The notes below the pieces were generated by a model that was given only the letters and a program-made list of their open reading frames with translations, was not told the DNA's origin and did no database searches. The position numbers and the translations under genes are program-made. From assembly GCF_910592395.1 (NCBI RefSeq), contig NC_088309.1, positions 23,624,599 to 23,688,598 on the forward strand: a stretch of 64,000 bases of DNA. The letters are read 5' to 3'. The stretch is from Lineus longissimus (Eukaryota > Nemertea > Pilidiophora > Heteronemertea > Lineidae). Shown piece by piece: positions 11,611-24,580 of the stretch. Each line of letters starts with the position of its first letter. The first letter of the stretch is position 1.

Positions 11611-12632
11611 CGCAAACGCCTGTCCAATTGTTCAATTTCCTTATCACGATGTCGAACAATGGGACAGGAGGTTTTGGGCGATTTGCAAAAATTCACTTTG
11701 CTCGGGTAAAAGAAACGTCTCACCAACCAGAATGGGGAAGATGGGAAACGAGGGGTTACATTTCACTTCTACGGCGGGCCCTGCACCTGGCCCTGTACAC
11801 AAAGGACAGAGCAGTATGGTGGACGGGTGACCGAGAAACATAACATGTCTCCTAACAATTATTTTCATCAATTGTGGAGAGAATTCATTTGAATCAGTCA
11901 TATTTTTTATTCTCCGAACGTGCTTCATAAATTGATACAACTAATATACCATGATGAGAGGCTGTGTCAGCTAATCGGTGTGTTTTTGGAATATGATTGT
12001 ACCAGAATTGTTTACCGAAATCTAGTTCAAAATTACATGTACTGTTCTGAGTAATTTCTTCGCAAGTGTCGCGTCTGTCTCGACTACCAACAAATCTGAC
12101 CTTTCCGAATATTTGGTCTGATCAAGTGTGCATGTAAGTAGACTACAGTGCATCTAAAGGTGAAACCAAATTTGGATTTGAACATCTCTATTAGTGCCGT
12201 TTTCTTTGTGACTCGCCATCAACGAACGAAGGGGTGGCGGTGCTTGAACTGCAAGGTGAGAAAAATTTCTTCCGGTGTTGATGTAGGCTTCTAAGAAATG
12301 TTTACAATAATGATTAATGATTGATACTTATGACGATCTGAGAGTTGAAACAAGAAAAAATGGAAAAACGTCGAACCCTTCGAAAAGATACTTCACTTTA
12401 GAAAAACAGGCTAAGAAGCATGCATAAGGAGGATGTTTAGTGAAGTTCATGATACCATGAGTTGATTACCCGTTGATAAGACAGTATAACAACGGGAATT
12501 TTTAGGCCATACCTTATAGGTGAAATCCTTTTTAAAGACAACTGACCTCGGCTAGGTCTGAATTCAATTCTTTTAACTGCAAAGTAAGGGGCAAATCTGA
12601 CCTATTTTCGTCGACGTTTCAGCTGATCTGAG
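11611..12632. other. Intergenic spacer before the tandem copy
   Basis: AT-rich DNA with no supported gene. Its last bases include the acceptor-like AG at 12621-12622 just before the start codon of the tandem copy. Confidence 0.5.
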
Positions 12633-13473
12633 ATGAAGGCCACCATCCTCGTAATCTTGGCCTTGGCAGGATACTGCCAGGCAGGACCTGTCACACCATG
12701 GAAGCCCGCACCGCCGAAGACCATGTGTAGTGCGTCACGGTAAACGGAAGATAAAGAACGAGAATTCAACGTTGGTGAGGAGTGGTCGGAGATCTGGAAG
12801 AAGGTCTTCCCGTACGCGTGTCGTTGCACACGGGAAATGGATATTTTCAAAGGAGGGGAATGGTCCGAAAATGCCATCACTTTCTGTCGACTAGAAGGTA
12901 GGTACTCTCGGGCACATGCCCGTATTCGTTTACAATGTATGTGCCCCTACGTCTAAACTGTCTGCAGTATAGGGCTTTTGGTCTCAGTGCCTTTCATTAT
13001 AATTGAGCAGTTTTTATAGTTCCCCTCCCGCTAGTTAGCTTTTCCTGTTGCCAAGCCTTACATGGGATAGTTACCTCCCGCCCCCCGCCCCCCCCCCCTC
13101 CCTCCCTCAATGGGTTGCTCGTCGGCCGTGTTGTCGGGTAGAGCAGTTAACGAATGATGATATCATCTATACAACTCTACTTAGCTCTACGAGAAATAGG
13201 CGAAATTTCCAAAGGAAAAGTAGTGGGGCAGTGACTGTGTCAAACCATGCATGCGTTGTCAGACACCAAGGACGTAGCATCTGACTTACCACCCGTTTCT
13301 TAATTCCAGGGTGTCGCGTGGCAACAGACGAGGGGGAAGTTTTCGTGCCGCCAAATAAGAATCAGCTTGGATGTAACTGCACTGCCGGAGGAGTTGAATT
13401 TTGGGACTTCATGGCCTTTGCGCCAGAATTATACGACTGCGAAATAGGATTGGGGTCCCACGCATACAATTAG
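12633..13473 (+). pseudogene. Tandem copy of the small secreted-protein gene with in-frame stop
   Basis: This is a paralogue of the gene at 9701-10518 with the same two-exon structure: 12633-12897 and 13310-13473, same phase-1 junction. It keeps the signal peptide (ending CQAG), the C-x-C pair (ACRC), the WSE motif, the junction GCR, the VPPN block and GCNC. Codon 37 (12741-12743) is TAA, falling between the Pro-rich segment and the rest of the mature domain. No splice route avoiding it is apparent. The frame downstream is otherwise intact and has diverged from the first copy at many codons, so selection may have acted until recently. Besides pseudogenisation, a sequencing error, a polymorphic null allele or stop readthrough could explain it. 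The C-terminus lacks the acidic tail of its neighbour. Confidence 0.72.
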
Positions 13474-14577
13474 TGATACGCTGGCTCCGAACTTTACCGT
13501 AGTACAGTCGTAACTGAGCTCAATCCTAAAAGTGTTTCAAAGGCTCACTTGCCATCACCTGACATAGCTGAACCCTCGGTTTTTCAGGGAAATGACAAAT
13601 CCTTTGAGCTATTTTACTGCTCAAAAACCGTTAAGAATTTTCATGGAGCATATCTGTGTTAATTAAAAAACCCTCAAAGGTACATGCATTTGAAAAGCTC
13701 AAAAGTCCTTGATTATAAGATACAGTGTGTGGGGTCGCACTCTGCAAAAAATCTAGCCTCACCTGCATCTAGATCTGATCAAACTAGAAGAAGCTACAGA
13801 GAGTATCCCGAGGTCTTCAGGTCAAGTAACTCTTCCCACAATGGTGTAACGAAGTTGGAGACGTCGAAATGGAGTCCAAAACCTGAGGGTCAAAGTGTGG
13901 CGATACAACCCTGTATGATGGCTGATGAGTTGAGTGCACGCGGGATGTTGTGATTGATTATTCCATACAGTGATAGTTCTTGGAACATAAACAAATTAAT
14001 GTACAATTGTTCGTTGATGTTCTTATTTTTGAGATGTTTCCTGTTAAATCAATCCACTCAAGGGTTGCGCTAGTTATATCCCTGCAGGAACTTTCCTAAG
14101 TTCGCTCAATCATAGCAAATTTAAAGAACAGTATGTAGGTGGCAGAGCAATACATTTGTCACATAGATATTGATATCAGAGGTATCTGAACTCATCTGTT
14201 GCGGCTTTCGTCGTTAGGCTTTCGCATTCAGGGCTTTCGCCCCTGACGTTACATTAACATAGGTTTATGCAAATTGACAATTTGCACTGATTACTGAATG
14301 CTACCTTATTCATTAAGTCTTTCAATTATCTTGATATTGTCTAGTTATATATCAAGTGAACATTGCGCCACTATCAGTCATGTAGTTAATCCCAAGATAG
14401 TATTGGTAAACAGTAATCCCGGACCTATCTTTGGTGGCATAATAGAAAGTGCACATTGCATAGTATGAGCACAGAACCCTTGATAAAAATCTCATTCAGG
14501 CAAAAGAAATAGAATAGAGCCTACGGAGCACTGAGCCAAAGGCATCTAAATCGAATCCATCGTAATAGCTCTCAAAG
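13474..14577. other. Intergenic gap before the metalloproteinase
   Basis: AT-rich and without supported coding. It should contain the 3' end of the broken copy and the promoter of the metalloproteinase gene. A short near-repeat of GGCTTTCG occurs around 14202-14239. Confidence 0.45.
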
Positions 14578-17500
14578 ATGTTACGGATTTGCGCCATATT
14601 GTGCGTCATCTTGGTCTCTGGTACGCTCTCGATGCCTCCAGGCCGGGGCGATGGACCTGACGGCAAGGACACTGGCAACGGGCTGCGTAAGGGGTGGGGC
14701 GCCGACGGTTTACCCATAGGACTGGACCCTGATGTGAGTATCTATCTGTATACAGATTGTATCTCTTACTTGTTCCCCTCTGAGTCTTACGCTACTTTTA
14801 GTGCAATGATTTTTCGGCCATCGTGTTAGAGGCATTTAACGAAATGGTTATTTGTAAGTGCATGTACTTTCGAAAGTACCTTCTTACCCTGTTATTTCAA
14901 CCCGAAGACAGGAACAGACAGGATCAAAGGACAACAGCTTATGGTAAACCTTCCCAACGGACACTCCGTGTTCCCCTTCTTTGGATGTTCCAAACAAACA
15001 TCACTCCTGATTGACAAGAAGTGGGACTGATCATCAAGAAGTGGGACTGATCATTGCTTTGCCCGCGCAATGCTTCTCGGTGTTACGTTTTGGGCGCCGC
15101 CGCCCCCCCCCCCCCCCCGCCCCCATATTTCAGTGCTTTCATACACTAGAAACCATGACATGTGGTCATCTCTAGTGTGTTTATAATTATGTTCACGTGA
15201 TCTGAAGCACTACTCTTCACTTCGTCGCAATCTCTCCTACAGAATTACCTCGAGAAGTTTGGATACCTCATTCGACGAGGGAAAGGTTCAGGTATCCAAC
15301 ACAGCGACGAGTCCAGGAAAGCAGGAATCAGGTAACCAAAGCTCGATTGACTTCTTACATTCATCAACTATTTCATCACGTTTCTGTACATTAGCTCCTT
15401 TCTGTCGCGGCCATGTCATAACGCTTTTTGCTTCGAAATTCTGAATTAAGAAACTATAACGGGTATGAAATAGCTTCTATCATAACGCTTTTATGCCTCA
15501 AAGTATTTGTCCGACGAATCTACTATAAAATTAAAAGACTTAGTACTTCGATGCAGATCCCCCTTCTTGTCTGTTCGTATCCTTTCACCATTGCTCAAAT
15601 TTATTCGGAAGACCGATTCTTCGCCAAAGCAACGGAAACAGTCCCGGATAAACAGTAACGCACGTGAATTAGAAAGGTTTCTTTGTCTTGCCATACTTAC
15701 ACAAGTCCGTGTACCTGAAATAAAAGACATTCAGGAAAGTCTGTGCCAGTGCCGAAGGCGTGTCTTTAACGATAGTAGCCTTGTTCGAACGTGATGAGAA
15801 AACAGCATACCTTGGATGTCCGCGTTCGTTTAGTTTTTTCTCGATGAACACCTTAAAGAGTAAGGGCACGTAACTATAGTTATAACATGTCCTTAACAGA
15901 CAATTCCAGAAGAGGTTGAAGCTAAAAGAAACTGGTGTTCTCAACGAAGAGACCCTGACCTGGATGACAAAACCACGATGCGGCATGCCTGACCAGGTTC
16001 CCGATGGCTCAGACCTGATGTTGGACGGTGATGAATTCGGTCCCGCTTCTGACGACGCGGGGCAAATTGCCCAGTCATTTTCAGTACCAGGTGAATATAA
16101 AACCAAGCTGAAACTTGTGATGGGCGAAATGATTAGATGTTGAAAAATATTCTCAGTGTATCAGGGCCGTTAAAGGGACGCTGTCAGGCCTGAAGTATCT
16201 TAACAACCACTAGATAGCAGGGGTTACCCAGCATGAGTTATAACAAAGACGGTGGGAAAGCTGCATAGGTAATTTGTCAGAAGAGTAAAAGAGAGGGAAC
16301 CTGTGTGGAGAAAGCTATATATATATATGTTCAGCTATGTTATCAAGAATAGACGTACAGTCATAAAAGTAGCCGCGGCCGCTTCATAACGATTTAGCTT
16401 AGTAGCCTGTCTCACCAAGTGTTTTGTTATTCAATGCATTTCCAATGACGCTCTTCATTTTAATTCATCCCCTGCTCCTCTCCACTTATTCCAGGGTCAA
16501 AATGGAGTAAGAAATCAATGACATACAGAATCCATAACTTTTCACCAGATTTGGACCAGGGCACCCAAAGGTAATGTTTTTATCAGTTATCTGTATTCAG
16601 GTACTAATCGAAGTCGAAAACGGTATTGTATTTTCGATGTGTCATGGACACTATTGATGTAGAGAACTTAGTAATCTTGCTGACGAACAGAGCGACTGCA
16701 CGACGGCAAGATGGCTTCGAAATTGATTTCTACCCCGAAAATGGGTACTGATTGTCGAGTGTCCGTCTAATTAAGTGTTTTCCCTCTTCGCACCCACCTA
16801 AAAGGAGAGCAATCTGGGAGGCCTTCAAATACTGGAGCGATGTAGCTGACCTGCAATTTTCAGAAACCACCGGCGAGGCAGACATCAACATCAAGTTCAC
16901 CTACAGCGAACACGGTGATGGAAGCTACAATGCTTTTGATGGACAGGGTAGGCATACTCCTCGTGGCCAGTGTTTGGTATGAAAGTACATGTAGTTTGAC
17001 CTCTTCAATCAGGAAACCTCTCTTTTAAGAATATCGTTTGTTAGTGGCAAGGATGTCCTTGATAGCGAGGTTCTACAGTACTTCCTTATAATGATCACCT
17101 TCTAATATTTTACACATTTTCATTCCGTAGGTGGAGTTCTTGCCCATGCCTTCTTTCCCGAGAACGGCGAGACCCACTTCGACGAGTCCGAGACCTGGAC
17201 AGATGGAGAAGACCGGGGAACTAACCTGGCCATTGTAGCTGCGCACGAACTAGGTCACGCCCTTGGTCTTGGCCATTCAGAGATTGGTGAAGCCTTGATG
17301 GCACCTTATTACCAGGGATACATACCAAACTTTCAACTCCATGCTGATGATATCGCTGGTGTTCAGAAACTGTATGGTACGTGTTACTAGCTATGTTACT
17401 GTAGGCTTTTGAGAGAAAAGCATCTGCGACGTGCGCCTTCAGCACTGCAATGACCAGAGAACTTGGAATCTCATCGGCCTAAAAGTATATTTAAATGCAA

Positions 17501-19695
17501 AATGCTTAAAATCAAGAAAGAACCACAACGCCCCTTTGAGTTTGATATGAAGTGTTAATGGTAAACGTTCTTTGTCAGGATGGGAAGGTCGCATCATCAA
17601 CTTTGTGAAAAGGAACAAGCCTCGATCCCGTACCTTTATCACAATTGGAGTTCTTATTTTCCTGTATGCATCACTTCTTTCATCATCTAGTGTTGACTTA
17701 TTCCGTGTACATGCACAGGTCAAAAGCAAGAAGCCACTGATCCACCATTAACTACCACAACCACCACTCCATCTACCACCACAACTGAGGAGCCTGAAGA
17801 ACCACCAACTGAGAAACGAACAACAAAGCAGCCGCCTATAATTGTCGTGGCCACTGAGGAGCCTGTCACTGAGAGCGTGGTGGTGGAACCAACCACAATC
17901 TCAACGCCAACATTTACAGAAGATCCATCAGCCCCTGACGAGTGTACGACCAAATTTGATGCCGTTTTCCAAGGTAGGTATGCCTTGTTGAAATTGACGC
18001 TCGACTCTAAAGGCTTCAACGTTAGAACAACACAAACGCCATCTTCCAAACTTTCTTTTCCGTTCCAGGTCCCGATTACAAAATCTACATCCTGAAATAC
18101 AAGTGGGTATGGCGTCTGAAAGGTATGGCGATCGACGAGAGCTTCCCCACATTGACTTCAAATGTCTTTTCGCCACCTGTCCCAACCAATATTGGAGGAG
18201 CCGTATTTTCGAGTAGGACAGGCAGACTATACTTTTTCAAAGGTAAGTGGTTTTATGTTTACGTTAGATCATCAATATGATGGCTGGTCATACCACTATG
18301 GTCTTGCTACTGTCGCTTCTACTTGTAAGCGGCTAATGCCTATAAATATGGGTTTACATTAGACCAGGGACAAGGGGAAGACGTCCATAACAAACAAGCT
18401 TTTAAGTCTCATTCAAAGTGAGTTGACGTATGGTCTTTGAAACATTTTTATTCACTGCTTTAGGAACCTGGTGAACAACCACCTCTTAGACTTATATAGC
18501 TTGAAGTTTGGGTCACTCAATGTCCAAACGAACAAACGCCTTTCTCTCACCCAGGGACCTTATCACCCATACGCCTACTTGCCATACCTCAAAAATGCCG
18601 AGTCCAATGTCGATCAATGCTTTAACCGTTTCAGGAAAGAGGGTTTGGCGTTATCAGTATCACAGTGGAAACAGCTCCTTCACACTGGATTTTGGTTTCC
18701 CAATGACCGTGGCCGGCGATGTTTATCCCGACCATGTCGATTCTGCAATGACGGACAGGTCTGGAAGGATCTATCTGTTTAGGGTAAATCTTCTACAACA
18801 AATTGATCTGCGGATGTTTTTCTTCTACGAATCTCCTGATCTGCTGATATTTATCATCTAACATCTGTACTGTTTATCTTGTCCTACATCTGTGGTATTA
18901 CCTTAGAGAAACCAATCTACACCAATAACCGTCAGCAGTGGACGAGACACTGCCGATTCCGTATTACGAGGAGAATGTTGAACTTCTCGCGATGACAAAG
19001 AATTCAAAGCGGCTCAAGATTTTTTTAAATGATGTTTCCCATGTAACATCTGCTTATGTTTCTAGCGAAACAGCTGCTGCTCTGTTCTTCTGACAGCACA
19101 TCTCCGATGTCTCAAACATAATATCTGCTTTCAGAATGATAATTTCTACCTGTTTAGCGAGTACCAACTGACAGTGGATGCAGCCCGACCAATCAGTGGT
19201 TATTTCTCAGGAGTGCCCAATGGAATTGAGGCTGCTGTGACCCTACGGGATGGCTATACATATTTTTTCAAAGGCACAAAGTACGTTCTATTTTACTTAA
19301 TGTTTTTTATGTCGACCAGGGACTAATTTCCAAAAGTTTTATCCTATTTTTAATGTGACTCTGGAGTGCCCCGGGGTCTGATCCTCATTTTGAATAGAAA
19401 TGAATGTTTGACATAGCTGTTTGGTGATGCCAAAATTGGAGGGAAATTTTGTCACTTCAGTTCTAATGTTCAATGCTTTTACTGTTCAGTGCTAATTAGG
19501 AAATAAAATGATTTAAAGGGAAAGTATAATAACTGTACAACTGAGTAAATCCAAAACTAGCAGTTTGTATTTAATTTTTTAATAACTTTGTATTTCAGCT
19601 ATCGAAAGTATCTGACTGGTTATGGAGTTGTTGATGGACCAGTGGCCAAGGCAGGTCCATGGATGGGCTGTGGGGAGGGACACCAGCCAAAATAG
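14578..19695 (+). CDS. Secreted matrix metalloproteinase with hemopexin domain
   Basis: Zinc endopeptidase (metzincin, M10A) of the extracellular matrix. Eleven exons fit in phase: 14578-14733, 15243-15331, 15900-16090, 16495-16570, 16805-16947, 17131-17376, 17719-17973, 18069-18242, 18635-18783, 19135-19280 and 19599-19695, giving 573 residues. In order: a signal peptide (about 1-18); a propeptide with the cysteine switch PRCGMPD at Cys109, which holds the enzyme latent; a catalytic domain with [11 protein letters not shown] at residues 257-267 (bases 17244-17276) and the Met-turn ALMAP; a Thr/Pro-rich hinge (about 302-370); and a four-bladed hemopexin domain bounded by Cys376 and Cys566. 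No furin site (RxKR) stands between propeptide and catalytic domain, and there are no fibronectin inserts, membrane anchor or GPI tail, so it resembles simple secreted MMPs. I cannot name the vertebrate orthologue. Activation is probably by other proteases or autocleavage. Confidence 0.93.
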
Positions 19696-19942
19696 ACAAC
19701 ATTGGCCAGCTTTAGAGTGTGTTTTTTCTTAGCTTTGTATACTAACCAAGTCTGAGGGTTATATTTGAAGAACAGCCATCTGATCAACAAAGGTACCAAT
19801 GACCGTCAGCAGTGAACGAGACACAGCCGAGCACTGTTGCTATGGCCTGATTTGAAGAAAAAGAAAAAGTTATCTAGATTCCACTGTATTAGAGTCCAGT
19901 GATGTACACTTCATTGTATTTATAGGTGTATCCATATCATAC

Positions 19943-19948
19943 AATAAA
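19943..19948 (+). terminator. Polyadenylation signal AATAAA
   Basis: Canonical hexamer 248 bases downstream of the metalloproteinase stop codon. Confidence 0.65.
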
Positions 19949-22900
19949 TCTTACATTTTGTCAAATAACGTTGCCTTTTTCATCTCAAAACCTTTCCTTA
20001 TTCTCTGTGTGATCCATTATTTGTGTCAACAGTTGTCCAGGAGTGGAATGACCCTGAAACATTTCTAGCAAAGACAAAACTAAACAAAAATGTGATATCT
20101 GATTTATTTTCTTGAATATATTAGCTTAAAGCACATGTACAATATGTCCGTTATATTATTTACACAAAATGATATGGCAAAATAACTAAAGATAGTCTAA
20201 AGCAGACCCTTGCTCCATTGAATTATAAATATATTGGTGGGTTAACTTCTATCACTGTCCCCCGAAAACTTCAACAGAGGGGACACTCTTGATAGAATAG
20301 GCAAGACAATCCGAATATCATCAGGCACCAAAGTTCTATATCATTTCAACAAAAGCCATCAGATGGCAGTGCCATGAAAGTATATAATTATGTCTCTTAG
20401 GTTACATTTATACATCATGTTTACAGCATTAAAGAGTGTCTCAAGGCGTCAAATATGCATGCAGAAGCCGGCCAAACCGGGTCTGGTTGAATTAGTAAGA
20501 AAAACATTCTTCATTCAAGCATTTTTAAATAGTTCTAGTGACTTCGAATAACTTCATTTGGTCCAACTGGCACCTACTTATATTTAGATACTGGTGATGC
20601 AAGGGACAGTTGAAGAATACGGTAGGAAAGAAGCCTACTGCATTACTTCAATAATCCACTTATACAGTTCAGGTTTATCAAAGGCAAGACATATCTATTT
20701 GGATCTGAGCACTGAGATAGATTTCTGTTGATCTTTGAAAGGCTTGTCAGCTCACAACTATCTGGAAGTAGAAAGAACAGCAAAAATAAGGTTATGAAAT
20801 AAAAACATGAATGAGATCATTTCAAACCATCAGGTTCTTATCATCATATCAATAATCCAACTCAGAATATCCTGGAAAGGAAAAAATCATTCTGTTAATC
20901 TCTTACTTTGTGTTAGATGTGTCACTTGGTCCATGTTTGTGATGAGAACATCTTTTGTCCAGAGAACCCCTCTAAGGTATCTCATAATATGTCATAATAT
21001 GGTCCAGCCCCTTACAACCAATCTCAAATATGGATTTATGCTACAGGGCTTTCAAGACTTACAAAGTGATTACTACAAGTAAGTAGATTATATCGGTCTG
21101 AACTTAACAAATTAGTGTCACATTTGAAGTCAACTGTGATCCATCAATTCTCTCTTATGTTCCAAAACAAACAGAGAATATTCAAAAATTACTTCTCATG
21201 TATTTCCATAAAATCAGCCTTAGAGTAACCAAGGGTTAACCCTTCCTGCAATCTCAAAAGGAGAGTAGGCCTTGGTGAATGACTGTATCAACCACAACAA
21301 TAACATACCAGGTGTAAATAATTATTGGCCTGACCTCAGCCTGTTTTAGATTTGGTTGTTGGGCAGAAAAAACTGTAGTCCACTTGCCGACCTTCTGGAA
21401 AGCTAGATTATGCCGTTGCACTGGCTTCCCTGGTACACATAGGTTGTGAAAGACGATACGATATACAGTGTGATTCAAAAAGAAGCAATGTCAAGGAGAT
21501 TTTTTGCGTAGTTGGGAAGAAAATATAGCTCTTTAGAGATTTAACTTTCAATATGACACTTTTGGGAACTCAAGTGCAAACGGAATGAAACTCGGGTAAA
21601 TAGTTGTTAAAATGCAATTTGTGGGCTACTCAGAAGAGCAGAAAATGTGCTAAGCTACCATTTACTGGATTTACTGGTTTCAGATGGACTTATCTCTATG
21701 TAGCGATACCAAAAAGCATATATTTTACTAGCAGAAGCCTGATTATTCAGAGCATGCAACCATGTCAACTGACTTTAGGCCAAATGAGAAGGAGATGCAC
21801 AACACAATGGTAAACCGTTCCCCTATTCAAGGTACACCCTCTTACCCCATTACACTCCACTTGCATATTTGGAAACTACTCAAGTTTGGTAAACTTTTAC
21901 ACTACAGTATTTGCATTGGGATGTAATGGCTTATAAAGCACCATTCAAGAGGAGCCACCCCTTCCAAAAGAAAGTGGAACTCACCACTTAGCCTATTGGA
22001 ACATTTCTGGACTATGTTAGGTGTATCATAGACATATGTTTGAACGATTTAACACCTTCTCCAATTGCGTCCACCACCAACAGAACTTTACCAATGTAAT
22101 GTCACGAGAAAGCGACTAGATAGGTTCAGATAATGATCCAAGAAGTGAACTTTTGCTCCTAACAACCCAAGTATGGCACCGAGCTGATTGTTTGTGCATG
22201 CAATGAACATTAACCTGCATTTCATTGTAACCAGCCAAATCCCCTCATACACTGAAGTACACCACCCACCAAAGGTTCAACTCAATATGATTTGGAATGC
22301 ACTCTATCCAGTGGAGGAAAAAGGTGATTTATTGGAAATCTTCTTCTGGTAAATCACCTCTGAGTTATGTAATAACAGCCTTGGTTTGTTGATGAAAGGC
22401 AAGTGTGGGTAATAAAATGGCCATAATCAACCCTAAAAGTAAACACAATCACAGCAGTGGAATGCAATATTTAATTGACTAGATAGGTCATTTAAACCTG
22501 TTCAAATACTGTGAAATAGTTGCACCTTTTTGCAAAGATATCAAAGATGGGATTGATTATTGATGGGATATAACACCCAAACAGATCATCGAAAATCCTG
22601 CTGCCAACACTAGCGAACACTGGTCACCAGAATAACATGTCTAAGATGTCGCTTACAAGGAATGACTTTGGTGATATACAGCTTTAGGCCAGTTCGATAG
22701 AATAAACTGAGTGGATTGCCAAAAACTAGCAGTTCCAATGGCAATAGCTCCTACACTTATTGCTATGGCCTCATATAGCCTTATACTGATTCTTTCGTGA
22801 CGCAATAACAGCAATAAACTCCGAGCAAAAAAAGATTGTTTAACTTTCCAAAGTATCAAGCACAAAAGGAATGAAGCAATGTTTTGACTCTGGGGCAGGA

Positions 22901-24580
22901 CTGCCAGAGCTATAATGAGCAGCGTGTTTCGGTGAGAGCCAGGTGCTAAAATCAGCCTTACATTCCTACCCCATGTTTTACTACTCATCAAGCACACAGG
23001 TAGAACCCGCCTCTGCAACTGCTAAGAAACTTTAGTATCTTTTATACACCATCATCATATTACTTTACCAGTTCTTTCTACCTGATGCAGTCGATTTCAA
23101 TATACACTTTCTGATTTGCTGCCAAGATAACTCAGATAGACCACAAAATATTTCAATAAATAGGTGGTGACATATAATGTTGTACCCAAGGTGTGTGTTT
23201 ATTTATAAACTGTCAGTAAATACCAGCACCCCTCTATCAGCAGTGAGTTCACCCACTAGAAATATTAGGTCAGCACTGCTACTAGATTTCATTATACTCC
23301 TTGTGACTGTTGCAGTGGATTGTGTGCGGAGTTGGAAGTCCTGATTTCTCGTTCTTTAACTCGTGAAAGGCTGTGTGATTCTCGTCAAAACTTTTTACAT
23401 CTCCGCAAATATTTATGATGAGAATGATGTTGCGCTGAGTTACTGAAGCACGATAACGATCTATTGGTCCGTGGATGATACTGCAACATGATTGGCTGAG
23501 CCAGATGGAGGGTATCTTTTGCAGCAGGATCGAGTGCACATGGTGGCAGTCATCATTACCGGAGAATGGATGCAGGGGGTTGATCATTCTCCAATGAGCC
23601 ACAGGGGACCTGAGACTTGTAAAGCGAGCAAGTCCAATCCATGGCAAATTTTGGTCCAATGCCTACTTTTCACACACCAGTGGAGTTACCCAGAACTGCC
23701 TATTCAGTGTTGCACAATGCCTATTGATGGTGATGGCTACTGTAAGATTTTAGGAGATCTGGCCTAAAAATGGCCCAATTGTATAAGCGGAATCCATGGA
23801 CTCGGTATTAAAGCCTTCCAGGCGAATGTGCAGATCCTATTCAGATACTTTTGTGACCGATACTTTTGTGACCTGGGTATTTCTGCCTTGGATTGTGCCA
23901 GTGTCATCCACAACACTGTTGGGGCCAGGGACAGTAGGACTTGAGCAGCCACAGTAAAGGTATGTGGTATTGTCACTGAGTTAAGACTTGACTTTTTGGT
24001 CAAGTTCAAATAGAAGCACACTCAGCAAGCAATCATCACAGGACACTCGGATTCGTATTATTCACTGTGACTCCAGTGCGAAGGAACGTCAAGATTTCTC
24101 ATTTTAGACTGAAAATCTGAGATTTGAGGAACTGTCTGTGATAATTCATACCAATTGACACTTTCATTTTCCACATTCAAAGAGATGGACAGCAGTGACA
24201 GATGAGCTCGAATGATTGTTTTGATAATAATCCATGCAAACCTTCACAGCTGTAAAACAAAGCCAACGACTGTGTCTTCAACAAATAACACAAGAGGAAG
24301 AATCTTCCTGACATTTGGATTCTGTTTGGGAACTATAAGCAACTTGACAACTTCGAGGTTTGGTGAAACTCAGAGCAGGATAGGTGGACTGAATCCAATT
24401 CCTTTAGGTGACATTCAGGTTTGACAGTGTTGGCCCTGTTTCACCTTAGGGTGCTGTTTTTCCAAGGTTTTACATTGGAGGAAGGACTTGTGATACCCTC
24501 AATGATTACCATCAGTATTCTCATTAGACATTCAGGGTGCTCCAAGACAGCCTGGGTGAAAGGACCGACGTCGTAATATA
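19949..24580. other. Gene-poor spacer between metalloproteinase and GAS1-like gene
   Basis: About 4.6 kb without a supported gene. Open frames here are short, lack splice context and match no family that I recognise (the longest, on the minus strand at 22653-23018, is hydrophobic but has no start context or conserved motif). A small direct repeat of GATACTTTTGTGACC is seen at about 23843-23874. The right end must hold the GAS1-like promoter. Confidence 0.45.

Noticed and set aside
22653-23018. 121-codon hydrophobic minus-strand frame
   Set aside because: Irregular composition, no start context, no motif; AT-rich intergenic DNA often gives such hydrophobic frames.
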